Source of the DNA: an uncultured Eubacteriales bacterium
GTDB lineage: Bacteria > Bacillota > Clostridia > Oscillospirales > Oscillospiraceae
Assembly: GCA_900320765.1 (NCBI GenBank)
Contig: ONTN01000013.1
Coordinates: 1-16,309 of the forward strand
Direction of reading: 5' to 3'
DNA length: 16,309 nucleotides
Shown in pieces: positions 1 to 6,988 of this stretch (the stretch's first letter is position 1; each line of letters begins with the position of its first letter). Made by a program: the position numbers and the translations under genes. The notes beneath the pieces were generated by a model, which made no database searches, was not told the DNA's origin, and saw nothing but the letters and a program-made list of their open reading frames with translations.

Positions 1-553
1 CGTAACCTCCTGTTTGCCCATCTTTACGGCGTGCTCCTCTTTCTTGTCGGTGTTGCCTCCGGCTATGTCTTTCAGCACAATACAGCCGGCGTCCTCGGTA
101 GCCAGACTGCCTACCGTGGCGCGGAACAGACCGTCGTCAGAGGTGAAGTCGAGATTAGAGAGCTGAAGGTGATAGACCGAATCGTTGTATGTCAGAGTTG
201 AGTCCAGCAGGTTGTAACAGATATCGTGCGCTGTGAGGTAGAGCGAATCCAGGTTCAGCTGTGTCTTGTCGTTGCTCTTGTTGAGCATGACTGAGGCATC
301 ATTGATCCGCACGCGGTCCAGGCGTACTACGCGTTGGCGCAGTAATGACAGCCAATGAATGCGACCGATGCCAATCTCCGATACTTTCAGTGCGATGCGA
401 GTGGTGTCACCGGTTGCGCTGTCGGGCAGATTGAGTTCTACCAGACCATCCTGCCGCTGGTAGACCCTTCGATTGCTGTTGAAGACATATTGGCGGATGA
501 CAATGATGGCGTGCTCAACGGCAACTTGCTTGAGTTCAAGCTGAGGGTCAACG
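1..553 (-). other. Bacteroidota-like AsmA/DUF748-type fragment, probably foreign to this contig
   Basis: On the minus strand this stretch encodes about 184 residues with the style of large Bacteroidota inner-membrane AsmA-like proteins: alternating hydrophobic/polar beta-strand pattern, LNLDSLYLTAHDICYNL, then LTYNDSVYHLQL, then SDDGLFRATVG and a LKDIAGGNTD segment. I recognise this from the general look of such proteins, not from a search. It has no counterpart in the paralogous lipoprotein, and it begins at the position (about 545-560) where the two paralogues stop matching. Neither end of the parent gene is visible. Alternatives are a genuine gene fusion or recent insertion. Confidence 0.5.
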
Positions 554-1767
554 ACCTCAATGCGGTATTTCTGGCTTGAGCGGTTGAACTTAACTATCTC
601 CTTGCGGACGTTGCCGTCAAGCCCCATGCAGGCGTAGGTGAGATTCGTCTTCTGCGGAAGGTTTTCCGTGCGGACGCTGTAGATCCGGTACATACCGGTG
701 ACCTCGCCGCCATCCTCATACTGAGTGGATATGGCAAGGACGGTGCCGTCGTCCGTGGTGATAAGATTGTCTATGTAGTCGGCGTCAACGTCGCAGTTTA
801 TGAAGTTGAAAAGCAGAGATGATTCGCCCGTCTCAAGCTTTAAGCCCATAAAGTTCAGCGATGAGGAATAGAAGAAATCGTAATCCCCGCTCCCGGTGTA
901 AAGCCTGTCGGAGCTTATCGAGGGATAAGTCTCGGGCTCGGCTATTTTTTTGGCAGCGACGTCGATAACCGAGAGGGTCAGCCCTTCTTCTCTGTTATTG
1001 ACTACGGCGATTTTTCCGTCCCTCGTCTTCACCGTTGAGTTTATCCGGCCATCGGATTTTATCAGGCAAAGAAGGTCACCGCTTTTTGAGAGGACGAGTA
1101 TCTTCTCGCCGGCGAAAATGTAAAGGTTATCCAATGCGTCAACGTTAATATCGCTTATGTATAAATAGCCCTCTCCGTCGCCGGAGTCGCCGCTCTGAGC
1201 CAAAAGCTCTTTTACGTCCAGGGTAAGAAGCCTGTCTCCGTCGAATTCGAGCTTTGTAAGCGTATAGGTCTCCTTGGACTCGTAATAGTCCCACATCCTG
1301 TCAGATACGTCTTCCTCGGTTAGTCCCTCGGGAATATTGTATCTTGAGATTAACGCCTGCTCGACGACCCAAAAGCCGTCGGCTCCGGCGACGAACCTTG
1401 AAACGCTGTTTGTGCCGTTCCACCCCTCCTCAACGGGGCTCGGCTTAAACTCAGCGACCGTCTTATAGTCCGTTCCCTCGATCGACATACTGTTTATGTG
1501 GTAAACGCTGTTGTCTTCGGAGCGGTACTCCCCGGTCTCCTCGTCAATCCAATCGTCATAAATTGAAATATGCGAGATGTAGTAAACCCTTCTGCCGGAA
1601 TAAGAAAAATTCGTTATGCTTTCGTCCTCTGTCTGCACCTGAGAGTAGACCGAGGTATAGGTAAACTCCGGTCTCTCCTGCGGCTCATTCTGATCAGACT
1701 TCTTGCAGCCGGTAAAAAGCGATATTACAATAATAAAGCTGAGGGCAAGCGCCATCCACCTTTTCAT
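1..1767 (-). CDS. Solute-binding lipoprotein N-terminal half, joined in frame to unrelated Bacteroidota-like sequence; runs off left edge
   Basis: The frame is open for 589 codons from ATG at 1767 to the window edge; GGGAGG lies 8 bases upstream. Residues 1-21 form a lipoprotein signal ending LFTGC (lipidated Cys21). Residues 22 to about 405 align by eye along their whole length with the intact lipoprotein encoded at 2678-5266: shared stretches include RPEFTYTS, EETGEYR, VYHINSMS, LLFNFINCDVDADYI and RKEIVKFNRSS. This part resembles a beta-propeller-like sensor domain leading into an ABC-type solute-binding domain. Just after KYRIEV, where the paralogue continues into its solute-binding domain, the similarity stops. 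Residues 406-589 instead look like a Bacteroidota AsmA-type protein. The gene lies 47 bp behind the sirtuin gene and was probably co-transcribed with it. The lipoprotein half is well supported; the fusion is probably an assembly chimera. Confidence 0.75.
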   Translation of the reverse strand, partial: MKRWMALALSFIIVISLFTGCKKSDQNEPQERPEFTYTSVYSQVQTEDESITNFSYSGRRVYYISHISIYDDWIDEETGEYRSEDNSVYHINSMSIEGTDYKTVAEFKPSPVEEGWNGTNSVSRFVAGADGFWVVEQALISRYNIPEGLTEEDVSDRMWDYYESKETYTLTKLEFDGDRLLTLDVKELLAQSGDSGDGEGYLYISDINVDALDNLYIFAGEKILVLSKSGDLLCLIKSDGRINSTVKTRDGKIAVVNNREEGLTLSVIDVAAKKIAEPETYPSISSDRLYTGSGDYDFFYSSSLNFMGLKLETGESSLLFNFINCDVDADYIDNLITTDDGTVLAISTQYEDGGEVTGMYRIYSVRTENLPQKTNLTYACMGLDGNVRKEIVKFNRSSQKYRIEVVDPQLELKQVAVEHAIIVIRQYVFNSNRRVYQRQDGLVELNLPDSATGDTTRIALKVSEIGIGRIHWLSLLRQRVVRLDRVRINDASVMLNKSNDKTQLNLDSLYLTAHDICYNLLDSTLTYNDSVYHLQLSNLDFTSDDGLFRATVGSLATEDAGCIVLKDIAGGNTDKKEEHAVKMGKQEVT

Positions 1768-1791
1768 CTATTCATCCTCCCGGGATATATT

Positions 1792-1809
1792 GAGCCCGGG
1801 TCCGGGCTC
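1792..1809. other. GC-rich inverted repeat between sirtuin and lipoprotein genes
   Basis: GAGCCCGG and CCGGGCTC face each other with only two bases between them, so a realistic fold is a 6-bp stem with a 6-base loop. No T-run follows on either strand, so it is not a good intrinsic terminator. It could be a processing or attenuation site between two co-transcribed genes, or nothing functional. Confidence 0.4.
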
Positions 1810-1814
1810 GGTGA

Positions 1815-2534
1815 TCATTTAAGCTTTGCGAAGGTCTCCCCTATTTTTCCCTTTATCAAGAGATCGGCGGAGCTGTCAAGCCCCGTAGGCGACAGGTTTA
1901 CGACGACGAGATACCGCCCGCCGAAATATCTTATGAGGCCGGCTGCCGGGTATACCACGAGGCTCGTCCCGCCCACGATGAGCATATCCGCGTTTTCAAT
2001 CGCGCTTACGCTCTTTCTGAGGATCCTCTCGTCGAGCCCTTCCTCATACAGAACGATGTCCGGACGCACTACGCCGCCGCATTCGCACCTCGGAACGCCG
2101 GTCGCCCTCTGGCAGAAGTCGGCGGAATAACGCATACCGCATTTTGAGCAGTAGTTTCTCAGAAGGCTCCCGTGCAGCTCAAGCACGTTCTTTGACCCGG
2201 CGGCCTGATGCAGCCCGTCGATATTCTGGGTGATGACCGCCTTGAGCTTTCCACGCTCCTCCAGCTTTGCAAGGTAGAGGTGAGCCGCGTTCGGCTTTGC
2301 GCCGCGGACTATGAGCTTGTCCCTGTAGAAGCGGTAAAACTCCTCCGGGTTTGAGTCAAAGAAGCTTCTTGATATTATCTCCTCTGGCGGATACTTATAC
2401 TTCTGGTTATACAGTCCGTCCACGCTTCTGAAGTCGGGGATCCCGCTCTCCGTGGAGACTCCGGCTCCGCCGAAGAAAACGATGTTGTCAGATGAATCGA
2501 TCATTTCCTGAAGTTTTGCCGTCTTGTCTTCCAC
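1815..2534 (-). CDS. cobB: Sir2-family NAD-dependent protein deacylase (sirtuin)
   Basis: Sirtuins remove acetyl or other acyl groups from lysines while consuming NAD, giving nicotinamide and O-acyl-ADP-ribose. Visible motifs, counted from the start used here: the NAD-binding GGAGVSTESGIPDFRS (about 22-37), TQNIDGLHQAAG (about 102-113), catalytic His121 in LELHGS, a zinc site of CxxC (YCSKCG) and CxC (RCECGG), then GTSLVVYPA and VVNLSP. The overall sequence resembles the compact bacterial sirtuins such as Thermotoga Sir2. I start at GTG 2534 because GAGGTGAT sits 8 bases before it, giving 239 residues; an upstream GTG at 2543 lies inside that binding site. It has its own promoter and precedes the truncated lipoprotein gene. 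The family is certain; substrate and acyl preference are not visible. The symbol is a family label. Confidence 0.93.
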   Translation of the reverse strand: MEDKTAKLQEMIDSSDNIVFFGGAGVSTESGIPDFRSVDGLYNQKYKYPPEEIISRSFFDSNPEEFYRFYRDKLIVRGAKPNAAHLYLAKLEERGKLKAVITQNIDGLHQAAGSKNVLELHGSLLRNYCSKCGMRYSADFCQRATGVPRCECGGVVRPDIVLYEEGLDERILRKSVSAIENADMLIVGGTSLVVYPAAGLIRYFGGRYLVVVNLSPTGLDSSADLLIKGKIGETFAKLK

Positions 2535-2554
2535 GTAAATCACCTCAATTATTT

Positions 2555-2583
2555 ATTATATCAAAAGCTTTTGGAAAATACAA
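2555..2583 (-). promoter_or_regulatory. Sirtuin gene promoter with palindrome in the spacer
   Basis: On the minus strand TTGTAT (2583-2578) and TATAAT (2560-2555) are separated by exactly 17 bases, close to the sigma-A consensus. The spacer contains the perfect 12-bp palindrome CAAAAGCTTTTG (2562-2573), a possible repressor operator. Confidence 0.8.
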
Positions 2584-2633
2584 CACTTTTGGGATAATTT
2601 GTCCGTAAAAACTATATATTGTGCTTTGCCTAT

Positions 2634-2664
2634 AAAAATCCCCCGGTTCTTCCGGGGGATTTTT
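2634..2664. terminator. Terminator after the solute-binding lipoprotein gene
   Basis: A 13-bp perfect stem, AAAAATCCCCCGG with CCGGGGGATTTTT, surrounds a 5-base loop. It lies 13 bp past the lipoprotein stop and is followed on the minus strand by the T-run of its own arm. It also insulates the sirtuin promoter downstream. Confidence 0.93.
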
Positions 2665-2677
2665 AATCTTCGCTTTC

Positions 2678-5266
2678 TTATCTCTGCTCGCTTACGTACA
2701 GGAAGGCGCGGGACTGGATAGCCTTCGCCGCATCCTGAGCGGTCTGCTGTCCGGAGAAGTACGCGCTTCCTCTGTCAACGATGATCTCATAAATTGCGTT
2801 GTCGTAGGCGTAGATCCTCGTGGTGCTTTCTATGAGGTCGAGTATCTTGGCCGCCTGTTCATCAGTCAAATGATAGATGGCTCCGTCGTTTGGCGCGGCA
2901 ATCTTCGGCGCCGGAGCGGGCTCCTCAACTACCGCGCTCTCCTCAGCCTCTGTGGATTCCTCAGCCTCTTCGGGCTCATCGGCCGCCTCGTACTCTACGT
3001 CCTCCTCGATCGCGTAGACGGTGTAGCCCCAGCCCTTGGCCTGCTCTATCTTCTCACCGTTTTCATCGAGGACGTAGGCGCCCTTCTCGTCGGTCATGTA
3101 AACGGGCGTCTTCGCTTGTGTCAGCAGACGGTCGAACGCGGCCTTGTTCGTCGGGAAGCCGTAGGTGTAATATCCGATAAGGCCGTCGTTCATAGAGCCC
3201 GAATCGGAGGAGCCGAGCTGGTAATCCTCGGAGAGGAAGCGGCTCATAAACTCCCAAGCCCCATCCTTGTCGGAGCAGGTCGCGCTCATCGCGATGCCGG
3301 ACTGTATAATGAACGCGCTGCCGACTCCGCTCTCTACAGGGTAACCAACGAAGGTCAGGTCGCCGCCCATCATCATCTCGGTAGAGCGCCAGTTGATGAA
3401 GTCGGAAACCGTGATCACAGACAGGAGCTGAAGCCCCTCGTAAAAATAGTTTGTCTCGTTGTAATCCTCGCCCTGGTGCTCCTTCCAGTAGGTATCCCAG
3501 TCGAAGTTCTCGGGGAACATATTCGCAAATTCCAGAAGCTGAACGAAGGCAGGGCTGTCGAAGGTGACCTCGCCTGTGTTCCAGTTTATAAAGCCGTCGA
3601 TCATAACGGAGCAGATATTCATGACCGCCTGATCTCTGGTATAGCCCATATCGAATATGGTTGCCTCCGGCTTAAGCTTTTTAAGCGCTCCCAGAAGCTC
3701 CTGCAGGCTCCAGCCCATCTTATCGCCCACTACCGCCGAAGGGCCGGCGACTGTCTGCACCGAAAACCGCGGCGTGATCTGATATAGCTTTCCGTCAGCG
3801 GCGGACAAAGCGTTAAACAGGGGCTGAACAACTCCGTCGCGCCCGTAGCTTTTTTCTATGTACGGCCAGAGGTCTTCAAGGTATCCCTTTGCCTCAAGCT
3901 GCCTCATCGGCATATTGCTGCTTGCGAACATATCCGGTATCTTTCCGGTCAGAAGCTCGGTGGTCAGCATATTAAGCGCGTTCTCGTATGAGCCCGAATC
4001 GTCGGTCACATAGCTTGAATAGTCGGAGACCTCGATGCGGTATTTATCGCTTGAGCGGTTGAATTTAACTATCTCCTTGCGCACGTTGCTGTCGAGGCCC
4101 ATGCAGGCGTAGGTCAGGTAGGTCTTCTGCGGAAGGTCCTCAGTACGCACCTTGTATATCCGGTACATTCCTATGCTCTGTCCGCTGAAGCTGTACTGAT
4201 ATGAGAAGGCGAGGAGCGAGCCGTCCTCCGCCTGAACGAGGTTCGAGATATAGTCCGCGTCAACGTCGCAGTTTATAAAGTTAAACAGAAGCGTCGATTC
4301 GCCCGTTTCAAGGTTAAGACCCATATAATTGAGGCCGGAGGTATAGTAGAAGTCGTATTCCCCGTCCCCGGCAAAGAGCCTGTCGCAGAGAATAGGCGGA
4401 AGGGTCTCGGGCTCTCCCAGCTTCTTCGCGGCCGGGTCGACCCTGAGCATCGTCATAACCGAGCCGTTTTCGTTCCACTCCCTCTTGGAAACGGCGACCG
4501 TGCCGTCCTTCAGGATAACGGCGGAATCGAACCAGTCTTCGGATTTTATAACGCAGAGGGTGCTGCCGTCCTTATTGAGGACGAGGATCTTGTTCCCGCC
4601 GAAGATATAGAGATTTCCGGCCGAGTCGAGCTTCATATCTGACATATAGAAGTAGTCGTTTTCTCCATCCTCGCCGCTCTGAGCCGCGGCCCCGGCGTCG
4701 ACAGAGGCGATCACCTCGCCTGTGTAGCTGAGCTTAACGACGTAGTAGCAGCTTTTGGACTCATAATACTCCCAAATCTGGTCTCCCAGCTCCTCAGCCG
4801 TCTTGCCCTCGGGCAGACTGAGCCTTGACATATAGCCCTGCTCGGCAAGCCAAATGCCGTCAGCGTCGGCAAGGATTCTATCTACGCTCATGCTGCCTTC
4901 CCATCCCTCTTCAACGGGATCGGGCTTAAACTCAAAAAGCTCATTAAAGTCAGAGCCGTCCGCCGACATACTGTTTATATGGTAAACGCTGTTGTCCAAC
5001 GTCCGGTATTCGCCGGTCTCCTCGTCCACAACTTCCTCGTACGCCCAGGTGTATGAGAGGAAATAGACCTTGCCGTTCAGGTATGTGAAAGAGCCCACGT
5101 TGCTGTCGTCGGAGGAAAGCTGAGTGTAATTCGACGTATAGGTAAACTCCGGTCTCTCCTTCTCAGCGTTCAGGTCGTTCGCGCTCGTGTCGTTTTTCTT
5201 CCCGCAGCCGGTAAAGCAGGTGAAGAGCAGCACCGCCGCAAGAATAAGGGCTGTAAGTTTTTTCAT
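2678..5266 (-). CDS. ABC-type extracellular solute-binding lipoprotein with N-terminal propeller-like domain
   Basis: 862 residues. I start at ATG 5266 (GGAGG 5 bases upstream), not at the longer open frame from 5350, because MKKLTALILAAVLLFTCFTGC is a clean lipoprotein signal with lipid-accepting Cys21. Residues about 30-400 carry repeated strand-rich pieces with aromatic/DG turns (DADGIWLAEQG, DSAGNLYIFGGNKILVLNKDG, AEDGSLLAFSYQ), suggesting a beta-propeller. Residues about 400-862 look like a family 1 solute-binding domain: RKEIVKFNRSSDKYRIEV, then KIPDMFASS, GYLEDLWPYIE, and the typical ending YFSGQQTAQDAAKAIQSR. An acidic insert rich in E/A/P (about 752-792) interrupts the C-terminal lobe. 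No permease or ATPase genes are adjacent, so ligand and transporter are unknown. A paralogue lies at 1-1767. No clear promoter seen upstream. Confidence 0.88.
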   Translation of the reverse strand: MKKLTALILAAVLLFTCFTGCGKKNDTSANDLNAEKERPEFTYTSNYTQLSSDDSNVGSFTYLNGKVYFLSYTWAYEEVVDEETGEYRTLDNSVYHINSMSADGSDFNELFEFKPDPVEEGWEGSMSVDRILADADGIWLAEQGYMSRLSLPEGKTAEELGDQIWEYYESKSCYYVVKLSYTGEVIASVDAGAAAQSGEDGENDYFYMSDMKLDSAGNLYIFGGNKILVLNKDGSTLCVIKSEDWFDSAVILKDGTVAVSKREWNENGSVMTMLRVDPAAKKLGEPETLPPILCDRLFAGDGEYDFYYTSGLNYMGLNLETGESTLLFNFINCDVDADYISNLVQAEDGSLLAFSYQYSFSGQSIGMYRIYKVRTEDLPQKTYLTYACMGLDSNVRKEIVKFNRSSDKYRIEVSDYSSYVTDDSGSYENALNMLTTELLTGKIPDMFASSNMPMRQLEAKGYLEDLWPYIEKSYGRDGVVQPLFNALSAADGKLYQITPRFSVQTVAGPSAVVGDKMGWSLQELLGALKKLKPEATIFDMGYTRDQAVMNICSVMIDGFINWNTGEVTFDSPAFVQLLEFANMFPENFDWDTYWKEHQGEDYNETNYFYEGLQLLSVITVSDFINWRSTEMMMGGDLTFVGYPVESGVGSAFIIQSGIAMSATCSDKDGAWEFMSRFLSEDYQLGSSDSGSMNDGLIGYYTYGFPTNKAAFDRLLTQAKTPVYMTDEKGAYVLDENGEKIEQAKGWGYTVYAIEEDVEYEAADEPEEAEESTEAEESAVVEEPAPAPKIAAPNDGAIYHLTDEQAAKILDLIESTTRIYAYDNAIYEIIVDRGSAYFSGQQTAQDAAKAIQSRAFLYVSEQR

Positions 5267-5366
5267 ATTGTCCTCCCGATATTTTGCTGTATTTCCATTA
5301 TTAGACTCCGCATTGGCTCCGTTTGTTCCGGAAAATCCGAAATATTTCATCAGCTTTTCAAAAGAA

Positions 5367-5387
5367 ACGCCCCCTTTATGGGGGCGT
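5367..5387 (-). terminator. Terminator after guaB
   Basis: ACGCCCCC and GGGGGCGT form a perfect 8-bp stem around a 5-base loop, immediately past the guaB stop. On the minus strand it is followed by TTCTTTT. It separates guaB from the lipoprotein gene. Confidence 0.9.
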
Positions 5388-5390
5388 AAA

Positions 5391-6902
5391 TTACTTTATA
5401 GCGGGATTAAAGGTATTCTCCTTGAGAACTACGTCGTGAGCTCCGCCCTCGACAATGCTGGTAGCGGAGACGAGGGTTATCTTCGCCTTCTCCTGAAGCT
5501 CGGGGATTGTGATCGCGCCGCAGTTGCACATCGTGTGCTTCACCTTGGAGAGAGTGAGAGCTACGTTATCGTGCAGGGAGCCGGCGTAGGGCACGTAGGA
5601 ATCAACGCCCTCCTCAAAGGCCATACCCGCCTTGCCGCCGACGTCGTACCTCTGCCAGTTGCGGGCTCTCGCGCTGCCCTCTCCCCAGTACTCCTTCATA
5701 TAGCTGCCGCCGATGGAAACACGGCGCGAGGGGCTCTCGTCGAACCTTGCGAAGTAGCGGCCGAGCATAAGGAAGTCGGCGCCCATCGCAAGCGCGAGGG
5801 TGAAGTGATAATCGTGGACTATTCCGCCGTCGGAGCAAACGGGGACGTAGACCCCGGTCTCCTTGGCGTATCTGTCGCGCTCGGCGCAAACGTCGATGAG
5901 GGCGGTGGCCTGTCCCCGGCCAATGCCCTTCTGCTCTCTCGTGATGCAGATAGAGCCGCCGCCGATACCGACCTTTACGAAGTCGGCTCCGCAGTCTGCG
6001 AGGAAGCGGAAGCCCTCGGAATCGACCACGTTTCCGGCTCCGACCTTGACGGAATCGCCGTAGTTATCCCTTATCCACTTGATCGTGCGCTTCTGCCACT
6101 CGGAGAAGCCCTCGGAGGAGTCGATGCAGAGGACGTCGGCTCCAGCCTCGATAAGGGCGGGGACGCGCTCGGCGTAGTCCCTCGTGTTTATTCCGGCGCC
6201 GACGATGAACTTCTTATGCGCGTCGAGGAGCTCGAGAGGGTTCTCCTTATGGCTGTCGTAGTCCTTGCGGAAAACGAAGTACATGAGCCTGCCCTCGTCG
6301 TCGACAATCGGGAGGTTGTTTATCTTATTATCCCATATTATATCGTTGGCTTCCTTGAGGGTGGTCTCCTTCGGGGCGACGACGAGGCGGGAGAGCGGGG
6401 TCATAAAGGTCTCGACCTTTTCCTCGCCCGTCATACGGGATATGCGGTAATCGCGGCTTGTGACAATGCCGAGAAGCTTTCCGTTCGGAGTTCCGTCCTC
6501 GGTGACGGCAACGGTGTTGTGTCCGGTGCGGGCCGTTACGGTAAGGACGTCTTTCAGCGCGTCGGAGGGCTTTACGTTTGAATCGGAGGGGACGAAGCCC
6601 GCCTTGTACGCCTTTGCTCTCGCGACCATAGCCGCCTGGTCGGCTATCGTCTGGCTGCCGTAGATGAAGCTCACTCCGCCCTCCTTGGCAAGGGCTACGG
6701 CCATACGGTCGTCGGAAACGGCCTGCATTATGGCGCTCGTCATCGGTATGTTCATATAGATGTCGGAGGGCTCGCCCACCTTGTGCTTTACAAGGGGCGT
6801 TCTGAGGCTGACCTTATCCGGCACGCAGTCCGCGCTTGAATAACCGGGGATCAGCAGATACTCCGAAAACGTTCTTGAGGGCTCCTGAAAAATAAATGCC
6901 AT
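5391..6902 (-). CDS. guaB: IMP dehydrogenase, Tritrichomonas foetus-like type
   Basis: Oxidises IMP to XMP with NAD, the committed step to guanine nucleotides, in the cytoplasm. 503 residues: a split catalytic TIM barrel with two CBS domains inserted at about 95-215. The catalytic loop reads KVGIGGGSICITREQKGIG with the nucleophile at Cys319; the Arg-Tyr pair of the mobile flap is R418-Y419 in NWQRYD. NAD-contact Asp261 and the CSDGGIV phosphate loop are present. These residues sit at the same numbers as in the well-studied T. foetus enzyme (also 503 residues, from memory), which differs from the usual bacterial GPGSICTTR form. Start: AGAGG 8 bases before ATG 6902. It has its own promoter and terminator, so it is a single-gene unit. 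The function is nearly certain. Confidence 0.97.
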   Translation of the reverse strand: MAFIFQEPSRTFSEYLLIPGYSSADCVPDKVSLRTPLVKHKVGEPSDIYMNIPMTSAIMQAVSDDRMAVALAKEGGVSFIYGSQTIADQAAMVARAKAYKAGFVPSDSNVKPSDALKDVLTVTARTGHNTVAVTEDGTPNGKLLGIVTSRDYRISRMTGEEKVETFMTPLSRLVVAPKETTLKEANDIIWDNKINNLPIVDDEGRLMYFVFRKDYDSHKENPLELLDAHKKFIVGAGINTRDYAERVPALIEAGADVLCIDSSEGFSEWQKRTIKWIRDNYGDSVKVGAGNVVDSEGFRFLADCGADFVKVGIGGGSICITREQKGIGRGQATALIDVCAERDRYAKETGVYVPVCSDGGIVHDYHFTLALAMGADFLMLGRYFARFDESPSRRVSIGGSYMKEYWGEGSARARNWQRYDVGGKAGMAFEEGVDSYVPYAGSLHDNVALTLSKVKHTMCNCGAITIPELQEKAKITLVSATSIVEGGAHDVVLKENTFNPAIK

Positions 6903-6935
6903 AGCACGTTCCTCTCAATAAAAATTATTAGCCGT

Positions 6936-6964
6936 AGGATATCAGAAAGGCGGCTTTTCGTCAA
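6936..6964 (-). promoter_or_regulatory. guaB promoter
   Basis: TTGACG (6964-6959) and TATCCT (6941-6936) on the minus strand with a 17-bp spacer. The implied leader is only about 25-30 bases, leaving no room for a riboswitch. Confidence 0.8.
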
Positions 6965-6978
6965 GAGAAAAACCGCCT
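6948..6978 (-). terminator. Hairpin ending the glycosylase transcript, overlapping the guaB promoter
   Basis: On the minus strand AGGCGGTTTTTC and GAAAAGCCGCCT pair over 12 positions with one G-U wobble, around a 7-base loop, 10 bp past the glycosylase stop. Only a weak TTTCT follows. The guaB -35 box lies in the loop and the edge of the 3' arm. Confidence 0.65.
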
Positions 6979-6988
6979 AAATTCGCCG

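Noticed and set aside
355..579. 74-residue plus-strand ORF across the chimeric junction
   Set aside because: It has no ribosome binding site, spans the suspected join, and opposes a longer frame with clear protein character.
2535..2543. Sirtuin start at GTG 2543
   Set aside because: That codon is part of the GAGGTGAT ribosome binding site serving GTG 2534.
2870..3787. 305-residue plus-strand ORF opposite the lipoprotein
   Set aside because: Antisense shadow without a ribosome binding site or recognisable domain.
5267..5350. Upstream start for the solute-binding lipoprotein at 5350
   Set aside because: It would put 28 polar residues ahead of a clean lipoprotein signal and lacks a binding site; ATG 5266 has GGAGG.
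5187..6581. 464-residue plus-strand ORF opposite guaB and the lipoprotein start
   Set aside because: It is an antisense frame kept open by codon bias; both opposing genes are well supported.
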